A stretch of DNA of 64,000 nt, from positions 558,001 through 622,000 of the forward strand of contig JAJNNX010000019.1 in NCBI GenBank assembly GCA_023159155.1, given 5' to 3'. The stretch comes from Ustulina deusta. Taxonomy: Eukaryota; Ascomycota; Sordariomycetes; Xylariales; Xylariaceae. The translations under genes were made by a program, and so were the position numbers. The notes below the pieces were generated by a model that was not told where the DNA came from, did not search any database, and was given only the letters and a program-made list of their open reading frames with translations. Shown here piece after piece: positions 38,164-51,000 of the stretch (position 1 is the first letter of the stretch; each line of letters begins with the position of its first letter).

Positions 38164-40738
38164 AACTCTTTAAGTTATTAAGTTTTTGTTTTTAGACTAT
38201 AATAACTAATTTAAACTATAACTAATTAGTTATTTATTTTTTTTTCATTTTTATTGCTAAGCTTTTTTAGTTTTTATGTTTATTTTTAATAATTTAGCTT
38301 TTTGTTTTTTTTGTATACTTAGCGCTTTTTAAGCAGCTTTTTAATTTTTAGGTTTTTTAGCATTTGTTTAATTAATTATATATATTTATAAACTATATTT
38401 TTTTAAAACTTTTATCTAGTAAGAAAGTTTAATATAAAATAACTTTTTATATTGCTATATATATTATTTTTTTAAAATATAAAAAAAAATTATTAATAAG
38501 CAAGTTTTTTATAAATTATAACTTAAGTTTTTTTATTACTAAAAAAAGGTTAGTATTGCTTACTAAAATTAAATATATTAAAATATTTATATTTTTAATT
38601 AAGTTTTTTAGATTTAAGTATAATTACTAAAGTATTTTTTGATTAGTTTTATATTAATTTTTTAAGCAATTTAATAATTATTATTCATTTATAAATAGAT
38701 TAAAAAACAAAAATATTTATTATAAAAAAATTTAACTTAATTTAAAAAAAAGATTTATAAAATATATTTTATATACTTATATTATTATTTATTAATTAAT
38801 TAGTTTTATAAAATAAAATAATTACTAATTATTTATTTGTTTTAAGTAATATTAATTAAAAAAAAAGTTTTATTTTAATAATTATAATTCTAATATATAA
38901 TTTTATTTTTTTAATAATATTTAAGCAATTTTTTATAATTTTAATATTTACTACTAGATTATTAAATATTAATTTTTAGCTACTAGGTTATAAATCTTTA
39001 AAAGAAATACCTAAATATTTAAAAAATAATACTATATAAATAATATATATTAGACTATAGTTTTATTAATTATTTTAAATATATATAAAAAAGTTATATA
39101 TATAAAATAAAATAAATATATTAAAAAATAGCTTTAAGATTTATTAATTAATAATATTTTTAAAAGTTTATATTTAATAATTATAAATAAATTGTTAGTA
39201 TTTTTTATTTTGCTTAAAAATCAAGTTAATAAAATAAATAGTTTGCTTTTATTTATTAATAATTATAATAAAAAAATAATTTAATTAGTTATTACTTGCT
39301 TTAAAAAATTTAAGTTTATTAAATATTATTTATTTAATTTTAAAGATTAATATAATTATAACTATTTTTTTATTAAGTTTTATAAATTAAGCTATAAAAT
39401 AATTAAATAATATAAATAATTATTTTTAAATTATTTTTATATTTAGCTTACAAAACTAAATAGCAAATTATATTTTAATATTTATAGTATTAGCTTAAAT
39501 ATATTATTTCTGTTTAATTATTATATTAATAATCTAGGTACTAAAGCTATTAGTTATTTAAATATTTTTAGAAATAAAAAAAAAATCGGTTGTTTTTTAA
39601 AAAATTTATTATTTATATATTAGTAATTATTATAAAAAGGCGTATTAATAAAAATTTTGATTTTAATAATTGCTAAGTACTACAATAATAAAAAAATATT
39701 TTTATATTTTAGGTTATACTAACTATATATTTTTATAATTAAATTTTATAAATATTTGTAATACTTTAAGTAGAGTTTTATAGGTTAGAAATTAATAAAT
39801 AGAATAATTAACTAAAAAATTAATTAATTTTATTAAAAAATTAGCTAAGCTAGCTAGATTGATTAAATTTATAACTAGAAATCTAGAACTAGCTTTTTTA
39901 TATAAACTATAATATAGTTTTTGTAATATTTTAATAAATTATTTTATATATTTTTGTTTAAATTATAGGATTTTTTATTTATAATATTTATTATTTTTTT
40001 CTAAAGTTTTGGTTTATAAAAAGCTAAAAATATATAGGTCCTATAAAAATAACTATAGTGCTAGCTATTATTTTGTTAAATACTAAGGATTAATATTATA
40101 AGCTTAGGTTTAAACAGGTAATTATTAAATAATAATTTTTAAACGTAGTTAAAAGCAATAAAAACTTTTTAATAAGTATTAATTATTATACTATTATTAA
40201 TAAAATTTATAATATATAGTATTTTTTATTTAATATTATAGATTATAATAAACTAATAATTAAAAATATATTTAGTTTTAGTTACTTTAATTATTTTAAA
40301 TATTATAAAACTAATAAATCTATTTTATTTTTTAAAAAATTAAAAAATAAAGTAGTTTTTATTAAAGCTTTTGTTTTAAGCTTAAAAAAATATTTATACA
40401 AAAGTATTTTTAAATACTACCTATAGTTTAAAATAACTAATAATTACAATAATTAATATATTAATTTTTAATATATTTAGTTATTAATACTGTTATATTT
40501 TCTAGAATATATTAATTAGTCTAAATTTAAACAAATTATAAAAAGCTTAAGTTGTAATACTTAGGGAAGTTTTATAGTTATATAAAATATTTTTATATTT
40601 TAAACAAAAATAAAATAATAGTTTTTTATTATAGTAATTTATATATAATAGTTTATTTAGCAATATATATTATACTAGCTTAGATAATATAATAATAATA
40701 ATATTATTAAAAAAAAAATATTTTTTTTCTAGATCTTT
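38164..40738. other. Interior of element A, left segment
   Basis: T-rich top strand, RIP-mutated, with no readable domain. Confidence 0.5.
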
Positions 40739-40743
40739 TTAGT

Positions 40744-41011
40744 AAAAAAGGACAGGGCAACTCGACACTAAAAACAACTAAAAACAACAAAAACAAACTA
40801 AAGCGCCTACTACTAGAAAACTAGTATAAATTCTATACGTATGAAGTAAGTGTTGCTCTAAGAAGTTCGAAAGCTTTTATAGCTATTCGAACCCCCTAAA
40901 TACAGCCGAAGATCAGCCGATTCGGGCCACGGGCGGCCCAAATACAGCTAATAATTAACGTGCAGCCACATTCGCAGCTGCCAGCGGGCCGCTAGCACCA
41001 GCCCTACTACA
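40744..41011 (-). repeat. LTR of B, left copy
   Basis: Only lightly mutated. Includes the near-palindrome GGGCCACGGGCGGCCC at about 40,915-40,930. Confidence 0.88.
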
Positions 41012-41089
41012 AACTTCCCTTATTCGAAGCCTTATTCTCCAGATAGCTTCGAATCCAACTACAGAACTGAACGCACCAAAAAAAACAAC

Positions 41090-41185
41090 ACAACACAACA
41101 CCCACTCGAACCCCTAGGCCTCAACAGCCTAAAAAAAAAAAAACTAGCCCTAACCCACTAGGCCACCAAGCCCTTGATCAACCAA
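41090..41185 (-). repeat. tRNA-like Pol III promoter boxes inside B
   Basis: On the minus strand GGTGGCCTAGTGGGTTAG fits the A box of tRNA promoters, and about 40 bp later AGGGGTTCGAGTGGG fits the B box. A T tract and an AGGCTG...CAACAG-type segment lie between them. I cannot fold a functional cloverleaf, because the T-stem does not pair. It is therefore a tRNA-derived (SINE-like) segment or a relic, not an intact tRNA gene. Confidence 0.5.
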
Positions 41186-41199
41186 TTACTAAACCGGTC

Positions 41200-44100
41200 A
41201 CATATTCGTATAGACTTCCCTTAGTCCATAGCTCTTCCCTTAGTCCGTATGCCATATACCAAATGCCCTCTAGCTAGGTATACCCTCTAACATAACCCTT
41301 TCGGCATAACCCTTCAAATAACCCATTCCCTCGTAATCCTTCAACATATTCCTATATAAAACATATATAATTCTATCTAGACCTAACATATATAGCAGTA
41401 TTTACTAATATTTCGTATTTAAAACCTAAATAAATGCCACAGTTAGCCACTACTTCGAACCTAAGCTAAATCTTTATACAAAAAGTTACGCTATAGCCCT
41501 CACTACTTTCTATATATACAAATCTTTATATAACTATAATAACGTTTTTTAATAATATATATATAGGTTAAAATTCGTAAAATAAGCCCTAATCAGCTTT
41601 ATAAATAGACTTTTATAAATAATTCTAAAAATTATAAATATAAGCGTATCCCTATATAAATCAATATAGGTAGCTGCTTATATACAAAAAAAACTTATTA
41701 ATTAGCAATAATAATACAACAATAAAATAACTAATTAGCGCAGCAATAACAAATTAACTAATTAGTAGTATTACAATAGCTATATAATATATATAGTACA
41801 AACAAGTTCACATATAAAATAGTATAAAAAGCTATTCGTACATAACTAAATAACTAATTAGTACAGTAATAATAATTTATTAATATTATACTATATCTAT
41901 AGTAATAATAAACTAATTAGCAATATAACTAACTATATAATATATACTATAAGCAAGTTTATATATAAAATAATATAAAAAGTTACTTATATATAACAAA
42001 TTAACTAGTTAGTATAGCAATACTAATATAACTAACTAATTAACGCAGCAATAATACATTAACTAATTAGCAATGCTACGCTATATATATATTACTATAT
42101 ATATAAAGCATAAAACATATAAATCATATAAATATAAATAGATTACTATATAATTTATATAAACAATTGCTTATATATTTATAGCTTTTATATAAACTAA
42201 CTAATTAGCATAGCAAACAAATAAACTAATTAATATTGCTTTATATATAGCGCAAAATAGTATAGAGCTAATTAAAAAGCCTTTATATAAATAAATAATA
42301 TATATATAAACAAGTTTACATAAAAAACTATATATACGCCTGCTTATATTTAAATAAAACATAGTAAACTTGCTAATCAATAGTAAATATAACTAAAAAT
42401 TATATAAAACATAGTAAACTTGCTAATCAACGCATATATAACAAAATCGCTAATTAATAGCAAACATAATATTAATAAAAACATTTGTTTATATAAAACA
42501 ATATATAGGCTTACTTATACGCATATAAAACTAGTATAAACTTGCTAATTAACGTATATATAACAAAATCGCTAATCAATAACAAACAAAATATAACAAA
42601 TAAATATAAGCATACATATATATAAATTAATATAAGTGGCTGCTCGTACGCACATATATCAGCTAAATTGCTAATCAATCATATATATAACAGCTAAACT
42701 AGCTAATCGGCAGCGCATACATATAATACCTAAACTAGCTAACATATATATAACTAATCAACACATATATAGCTAAATTAGCCGATTAGCAGCGTAGCAG
42801 TCCAGCGATTAGCTAGCTAAACAATAGCTTCCCTTAGACCATAAATATAAAAGCATATTCGCATATAAATTATATAGAGATCTGCTTATATAGCCATTAA
42901 ATAAAAGATTTATTAGTATAGCTATTAAAACCAAGGGCTAAATAAAAAACTAACTAATTAACAATATAACAATTCGTTAATTAAAACCATAAATAAACGC
43001 TCCTTTATAAGCTATAAATATACTCTTATATAATTTAGGATATAAATATGTTTATACGCTACTAAACATAAACAGCCTAGCTAATTAATAATATAACTAT
43101 ATAATTAATAATACGTATAGCTAATCAGCAACATAAAAAGCAATATATAGTGCTAATACCGTAACAAAAATAACGCTTCCAAAATAAAGCTTCAAAAACA
43201 ATATCTAAACAGCACTTCCTTTAAACCGTACATATTTAAACTAACTCCCATATAAACTATATAAGCACTTGTTTATATAGCAATTCATATAAAAAAACTA
43301 GCTAATCAATAGTATAAAAGCTTTAAAACAACAAAAAACAATAAAAATACTAAATTTGCTAAAAACGCTAAAAATGTTAAAAACGCCAAAAATACCAAAA
43401 ATACTAAACAATAAAATTAACAAAAATAAAAGTATACGTATAACTAACAAAAACTTAGAACGGACCTTCCTATAAGCTATAGCACTACAAGCGTATTCAT
43501 ATATAAAATATATAAAGATTTATTTATAGAACTATTTATAACAAAAAATCTAGCTAACCGCTAATAAAACACTAACTAAACAAAAAACTAAACAAAAAAC
43601 TTTTTAAAGCAATAACTTCTTATAAATAATATGCATACAAGCAAGTTTACATATAAACTTATATAGCAACTTGTTCGTACAATATTTAAATATAAACTTA
43701 ACTAATTAACGCAGTAACAATAAACTAATTATAAACTAAAACAAAAGCTTCTCCAGTAGCTATATATCTATAAGCTAGTTCGCATAATAACTTGTATAAA
43801 ACTCAGCTCGTAAATATATTCAAATAAAGAACTCGTAAAATAACTAGCTAATTAACTAGCTAACTAATTAACTAATCGGCAGTTTAAAACAAAAAACTTC
43901 CTTTAAACTAAAAGGCATATAAGCATATTTATATATATAATAATATATAGATTTACTTAAACAACTTTTTAACAAAAAAACTAACTAGTTAACTAACTAA
44001 ACAACATAATAGCTAGCCAACAAAACCATAGGCCAATTAAGCTAATCAACACATATATAACTAGCTTAACTAACAAAGCCTAAAAAATAAAAACAATTAG

Positions 44101-44800
44101 CTAATCAATATATCATACATATAATATATAAATAAAAATATATTTATATATAAATTTATATAGCAAACTGCTTAAACATATATATAAATATATAAACTAA
44201 CTAATTAATATAAAATTAGGCTAAATTAGCTAATTAACATATATAGCTAGCCTAGCTAACTAGAATAGCCACCTAAAAGCTTCCCTAGACTCAAATAGCT
44301 ACAAGCAAAGTTATATATAAAATTATATAGCAGGTTATTTATAAATATATTGTAGCAAAAAACTTAGCAATTAATATATATAACTAAAGTAGCAAAACTA
44401 ATCAACACGTATAGACAATTAGCTTAGTTAATCGTACAAGCTAAGCTTTATATAGCTAACAAACTAAGCTTCCCTAAAAAATATACAGTTATAAACAGAC
44501 TTATATATAGATTTATATAAAAAACTGCTTATAAATATATTTATATAAAAAATTAGCTATTTATAGGTTAGCTAATCAACTAACTAACTAATCGGCTATA
44601 TATTAGCTAAGTTAGCTAGGTTAGTTTTCGCATAGCTAGCATTAAGTTTATTAATAAGTTATAAACATATTTATATAGTAATTTATATAAAAAAGCATTA
44701 AATATTAATCTCTGATTATAAATCATATTTTAAAAAATAATAAATATTTATAAGTATTATTATATATAAATTTATATAAAAGACTGCTTTATTATAGCTT
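41200..44800. repeat. Degenerate motif array filling the interior of B
   Basis: Modules recur at irregular spacing: (1) CTTCCCTTAGACC-like, at about 41,207, 41,228, 42,827, 43,214, 43,465, 43,616, 43,747, 43,897, 44,279 and 44,469; (2) a following GCATATTCGCATATAAA..TATATAG..CTGCTTATATA block; (3) dozens of CTAATTAGC / CTAATCAAC octamer-like motifs. Base composition differs from neighbouring RIP DNA: C and CpA are common on the top strand while G is scarce. Nothing is coding. Confidence 0.7.
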
Positions 44801-44816
44801 TACTAAAAATATTATT

Positions 44817-45084
44817 AAAAAAAAACAAGGCAACTTAACACTAAAAACAACTAAAAATAACAAAAATAAACTAAAGCGCTTACTATTAAAAAACTAGTAT
44901 AAATTCTATACATATAAAGTAAATGTTGCTCTAAGAAGTTCGAAAGCTTTTATAGCTATTCGAACCCTTTAAATACAGCCAAAGATCAGCCGATTCGGGC
45001 CGCGGGCGGCCCAAATACGGCTAATAATTGACGTGCAGCCACATTCGCAGCTGCTAGCAGGCCACTAGCACCAGCCCTGCTGCA
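44817..45084 (-). repeat. LTR of B, right copy
   Basis: 268 bp, the same length as the left copy. The left third is RIP-mutated; the right part is preserved and ends CAGCCCTGCTGCA. Confidence 0.88.
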
Positions 45085-45089
45085 TTAGT

Positions 45090-48000
45090 AATATTTTAAA
45101 TAAGTTAGTTAAAATATTTTAGGTATAGTAATTTAAAGTAATAATACTAAAATAAGCTAATTATATAATAGCTTTAATATTAAAGCAAAGTATTAGTTTT
45201 ATTTATTAATAATTAAAAGTATAAATAAAATATAATAAATATATAGTTTATATATTAATAAATAAAGTTTAAAAACTAGTAGTATAAAGTATATTAATTA
45301 GAAAATAAGTGGTTAAAAGCTAAATATAAGGTCTACTAAGCTAATATAAGTCTAGTTAGTTTATATTACTTTTTTATAGAGATTTTATTAGTTCTTTTTT
45401 AATATAAATTATTATTAAAAAAAAGTGCTAATTAGGGCTTCCTTACTTATATTATTTTATAAAAAATAATATTTATTAGTTTTATATAAATTAGTTGTTT
45501 TTTTTTAACTTACTTACTTATTTTTTTATATAAACTATATTTATACTTATACTTTTTTATATTTTTAATTTTATTTATTTAATTTATAATAATTAGTTTA
45601 TATATAATATATTATAATATATATTTATATTTTTTATTATTTTTTATAATATTTAATAATTAGTTATTTTAAAGCAAAAAGTATATATTAGCTTTTTTTG
45701 GTTGTTTTTGTTTGCTATATAATTATTATTTTTATATTAACTATATTAAATATTATATAAATATATTTATGTTTGGTTAGATTACTAATAAGCAATTAAA
45801 ATTTTAAGCTTTAATTGTTTTATAAATTAATTTAAAAGTTCAAATAATCTAAAAAAAAACAAATATTATTAATCAAAATATATTTAAAGCTTTTATATTA
45901 ACTAACCTATTGCTATATATATTAAATTTTATATATTATTTTTAGCTATACTATTTTATTACTAATAAGTTTAACGTTTAATTTTTTTTTTTTTTAATTA
46001 TAAAGATTTTTTATTTTAAGCTAGTTTATATAATTCTAATTTTTTATTACAATTAATCAAAAAAAAACTAAGTTATAAAAAAAGCTTTAATAGTTCAATA
46101 TTAATTAAAATAGTATATATTAGAGCTAATAAATATTTTAATTAAGCGAATTAATATATAAATTATATTTTTAAAATAATTATTATATTGTTTTTTTTAT
46201 TATTTAGTACTAGATTATAATATATTATATATTTTTAGTTAAGATTTAATATAACTTTAATAATTTTAGCTATATTTTTTTTAAACATATATTTTTTGGA
46301 GCTATAGTTTTAAAACATATAGTATTACTAAAAGATTTTAATAAGCTAATAGAGCTATATACTATTTAAAAAAAAACTTTTAAATATAGTTAAAATAAAT
46401 ATTATAACTTTTTTAATTAGTATAAATAAGTAAGCTTTATATTTTTTTTTTAATTTTTATATATAGCTAATAAAAATATTTAATAGCAATTACTAGATTT
46501 TTTATTATTTTATTATTAAAGTTTTAAATAGCTATACTACTAGTTAATATATATACTAGAATATTTATTTTTTATTTTTTATAATATTTAATAATAAAGC
46601 TATATTTAAAACAATTATAATGTTTGCTAATAAGTTTATATTTTTTTATATTAAGCTATACTATAGTAGTCTATTTAGCAAATATTTTTTATAATGTTTA
46701 ATTGCTTAGTATAAATAATAATATTTGCTATTTAATTAATTAGGATTTTTAATTTTATTTTTTGCTAGTTATATATTTGTTAATTTTAAGAGTTTAAAAG
46801 TAATAGTTGCTTTAGAATATAGCTATTTTTTAAATATAGGTTAACAAATCTTTTATAGTCTAGTATTTGTAGTAATTGCGTTTATTTAGTTAGCTAGCTG
46901 GACTGCAAGCATTATATAAGTAATATTAAGTATGTTTATTTGTATATAGTGGCAACCTAAAAAAATAGAAATAAAGATCTAAATAAATAGAATAGCCCAA
47001 GGAAGTTTTTAATTTAGGCTGATTAAATAGAGATTATTATATGCTATTTTATATATTTTTTGGTTGATCTGCCTATAGGGCGGTAGTAAGGTTGCTGTTT
47101 TGGAGCAGGTTCCTAGGGGCGAAAGTATAAATAGCAGGTATTATTTTATAGTAGATCTGAATTAATTAGGATAATATTGTTATAGTATGTAGTGCTAGAT
47201 TTATAGATTTTAGTTATATTTATTTTTCTAGTTTTTAAATTTAAAAAAATATTGCTTGCTAATTAATAGATTTTTTTTTTAATTATAAATTATTAAAGCT
47301 TAAATACCTAGTTTTTAAGCTTGTTTTAATTAGGATTTTAATTCAATATAATAAAGCTTTATTACTAATAATATTTTAATTTTTTTTAACTGTTTTGTTT
47401 ATATTTTAGTATTTTTAGCTTGTCTAGGCTATGTTATAGTTTATTTAAGCTTATTTTAGCTATATTTTAGTTATGTTTAGTTATGTTCTAGGTTTTGTTT
47501 GGCCTTTGTCTAGTTATATTGTGGCCCTAATTAGGGCTATCCTAGCTATATCTATATCTTTTTTATAATAGTTGTTCTTTAGTAAGCCTATTATTTATTT
47601 ATTAGTAGTAAAATTAACTAGTTTTTAATATTTAGTTTTATTTTTAATAAATAGTTATAAGCTGTCTAATATATAAGTTTTTATTTTTATATGTTTTTTT
47701 AGCTTTTTTATTTTATATTTTTTATTTTTTTCTTTAAATATTATAAAAAATGGGCTTTTTTATTTGTATAAAAGTTTAGCGCTTCAAAATTTATTGTTGT
47801 TTAATAGAGTATTAAACATAAAAACAAGGTTTTTTTTTTTAAAGCTATAGGGTAGACCTTATAAGCATATTGCTAATTAGCCTATTTTATAGTTTAATAT
47901 TTTTTTTTAGTAATAATACGTTAGACCTTAGCTATATTTTTTTTTTTTAAATTATTATATTTTATATACTAAAAAAATATATATAATTAAAAATATTTTA

Positions 48001-51000
48001 TTAATTAATAATCTATTATATTAAAATAACGTTTTTAATTAATAAAACTAATAATTAGCTATAAACTATTTTATATATATTATAGCTATAATATTAAGTA
48101 ATAGTTTTATTAGCTTAGATTATTTTATTAAATTGTTTAGTTTAGCCTTTTTTTATTTTTTAAGTTATTTTTTTAAAACTATTAATAACTACTTTATAGC
48201 CTAACTTAATAAATCTTTAGCTTTAGGGGTAATATATTATATTATAAATTATTATAAATCTAAGTTATATTTTAGCTATTATAACTTTTTTTTTATTTTT
48301 AGAACTATTATTATATTTAATTTTAATAAAAATATTATACTAATAAATAATATATTATTTAATAAATCAAGCAATATTTTTAAAATTAGCTAATTAAAGT
48401 AGTATTATTTTAAAATAAACTAATATTTTATATTTAGCTTTAATAATTGTTTTAAACTTGTTATTATTAAATATAAATTAAATATTAAAAATTTAGTTTA
48501 TAAATATATTTTTAGCTTTATTATAATAATATTTTTTTTTAGATTGCTTGTCCTATATTTACTAATATAACTTATAGCTTTTTAAAACATTTTTAATATT
48601 TTTATATAAGTTTTTTTAGTAATATTAGGCAGTAATTCTATAATATATAAAATTCTAGCTTTAATATTCTAGTTATATATAGTTTTTTTTAAAAAAACAT
48701 TTTTAATTATTAAAATTATTAATATAATATTAGATCTAATATAATAGTTTTGTTTTTTTTTAAAAGTAATTTTTATAGATTTTTTTTTATATTACTATTA
48801 TAAAACAATTAAGTAAACTTTTAGTAGTAAGATATATTGCTAGTTTTTATAAATATATTAACTATTTTTGCTTTAGTTTTAAAAAAGCAGTAGTATTTAA
48901 AATAATTATTAGTTTAATTATTATAATATAAAATTAAAAATTAATAAAAAAAATCTTTTTTTTTTATTAATTATTTAATTTATTTAATAGTTTTTTTAGT
49001 TTATATAATAATCCGTTTATTATTATATGTTTTTTTTTAAAAACATAATACAATTTAAAATTAAATATTTTAATAAAAACAACCTATTAGGTTAGAACTG
49101 CACAAAATAATATAAAAAATTTATTATTTAGTTAAATAATTAATATTTTTATATTTATTTTTAAATAAAATTTAATCTTATATAAATAATTTTATAATTA
49201 GCAAAAAGCTTTAATAACCTTTAGGTTTTTTTTAATTTTTTAATTTATATTTAAACAAATATATTTTATTTTTAATTAATTAATAAAATATAACGCTTTA
49301 TTTTTTCTTTAAAGCATTAATTTTTAGCTAGATTTTTTTAGTTTTATAATTTAAAGTAATTAAATAAAAAATAATTATTAAAACTTATTATAATATTATT
49401 ATTCCTTGTTTTTAATTATTTCCCTAAATAAACTTAATATTATACTAAAAAAATATAGTTAGTAAAAATATTATTATAACATATATTTTTATTTATGTTT
49501 AATAATAACTATTTATTTTTAAAAAAGTTTTTATTTTTATAATATTGTTATATACTATTTATTTTAAAATTTTAAATATTTTAGCTTTTATAGGTTTATA
49601 GCTATTAGTTCTATAAAAATATTTGATTAATATTACTATTAGTTTATATTATTTGTTTTTAATACTATTTATAGTAATATTTACTAATTTAAAATTTAAT
49701 AAAATTATATTAATATTTTTAATATGTTTAAAAATAAATTGCTATATATTAAAAATAACTTTTTAATTATTATAACAAATAATAAGTTTTTTAATTTTTA
49801 TATTATTAAAAAATAGTTTATATTTTTTAAATATAATATTATATATTATTTAGCTAACTATTTTAAAAAAATAAACTACTAAATTTGTTATACTTTAAGG
49901 AAGTATTATTATTTATAGAATTCCAAGTAGTATAAAAAAAACTATTAGTGCTTAATTAAAAAAAATAAAAATATTTAATTATATTTAAAAAAAAAGTTAA
50001 TTATTAATAAGATTTTATATATAACAAATTTTTTAATAAATTTGTTATAGTTTTTTAATAAAAAAGTATTTTAAATTATAACTATGTTTAGTTTAGTAAT
50101 AAAGTTAATTAGTTTAAGTTTTTTATTTTTTATTTTTATTATAAACTATATATTTTAATATATGCTATGTTTTTTTTTAATATATTATTTATAAGTTAAG
50201 TTTTAAATATATTTAGTATTTTTTTTTGTAGTAGTATAAAAATAAAGATTTTTTTTGTTTATTAAGCTTTATATAGTATTATCTAGATTTTGTATAGTAG
50301 TACAATTTTATTACGTATTTTTTTGATTTTATTAAAATTTTAAGCTAAAACTATTTTATATTTATATAGCATTTTAATTAGAAGCTTTTTTTTTAATTAG
50401 TAAGTTTTAATATTTTTATATTTTTTTTTATTTTTTAGAAGCGTTTTTTAGTTAATTAAGTTTTTTTAGGTTATATAACAAAATATAAGTAAATATTTAA
50501 ATAAATCTTTTTTTTTTTAAATATTTTATTTAGTTTATATTAATTATATATTTTTATTAGAGTTTTCTTTTTAATTAATTAATTTTAGAAGTATAGAACT
50601 ATTATATTTTATATTATTAATTAAGTAAACTTTTTTTAATTTAGGTTTATATATTATAAATATTAAAATAAAAAAAATAAAAAAATATTGTTTATTTAGC
50701 TTTTAAGATTTTTATTTTTTTTGTTTTTTTTATAGTTTTATAAATAATAGTTTTAAAAATTGTTAAAAAATTTATTATTTAATAAAGTATTTATAAAAAA
50801 ATATTATTGTTTAGTTTTAGTATTTAGTTTATATAGTTTATAAGTAGCTAATTAGTATTATAAAAATGTTTTTATATAATTTTATTATTTAAGTTTAGTA
50901 CTAAATTAAAAATCATTTTAGTAATATATAATAAAAATAAAATTTAAATATTAATTAAAGATTAATTATAGCTATTTATAGCAGCTTTTTATATATAAAT

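Larger units (their letters stand above)
40739..45089 (-). mobile_element. Non-autonomous LTR element B nested in A, TTAGT target duplication
   Basis: Two 268-bp LTRs, 40,744-41,011 and 44,817-45,084, are flanked by TTAGT at 40,739-40,743 and 45,085-45,089. Their termini match those of A: they start A-rich then RGRACAGGGC, and end GCACCAGCCCTACTACA. Next to the left LTR the minus strand reads AAGGGAAGTTT, a polypurine-tract candidate like A's, and the sequences inside the right LTRs of A and B are also alike. The 3.8-kb interior contains no coding remnant. It consists of a tRNA-like segment and a long array of degenerate motifs. This is the structure of a large non-autonomous derivative that depends on an autonomous relative. 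Confidence 0.8.

Noticed and set aside
41090..41185. Intact tRNA gene
   Set aside because: Promoter boxes are good but the T-stem and acceptor do not pair, and a long T tract lies where the anticodon arm should be.
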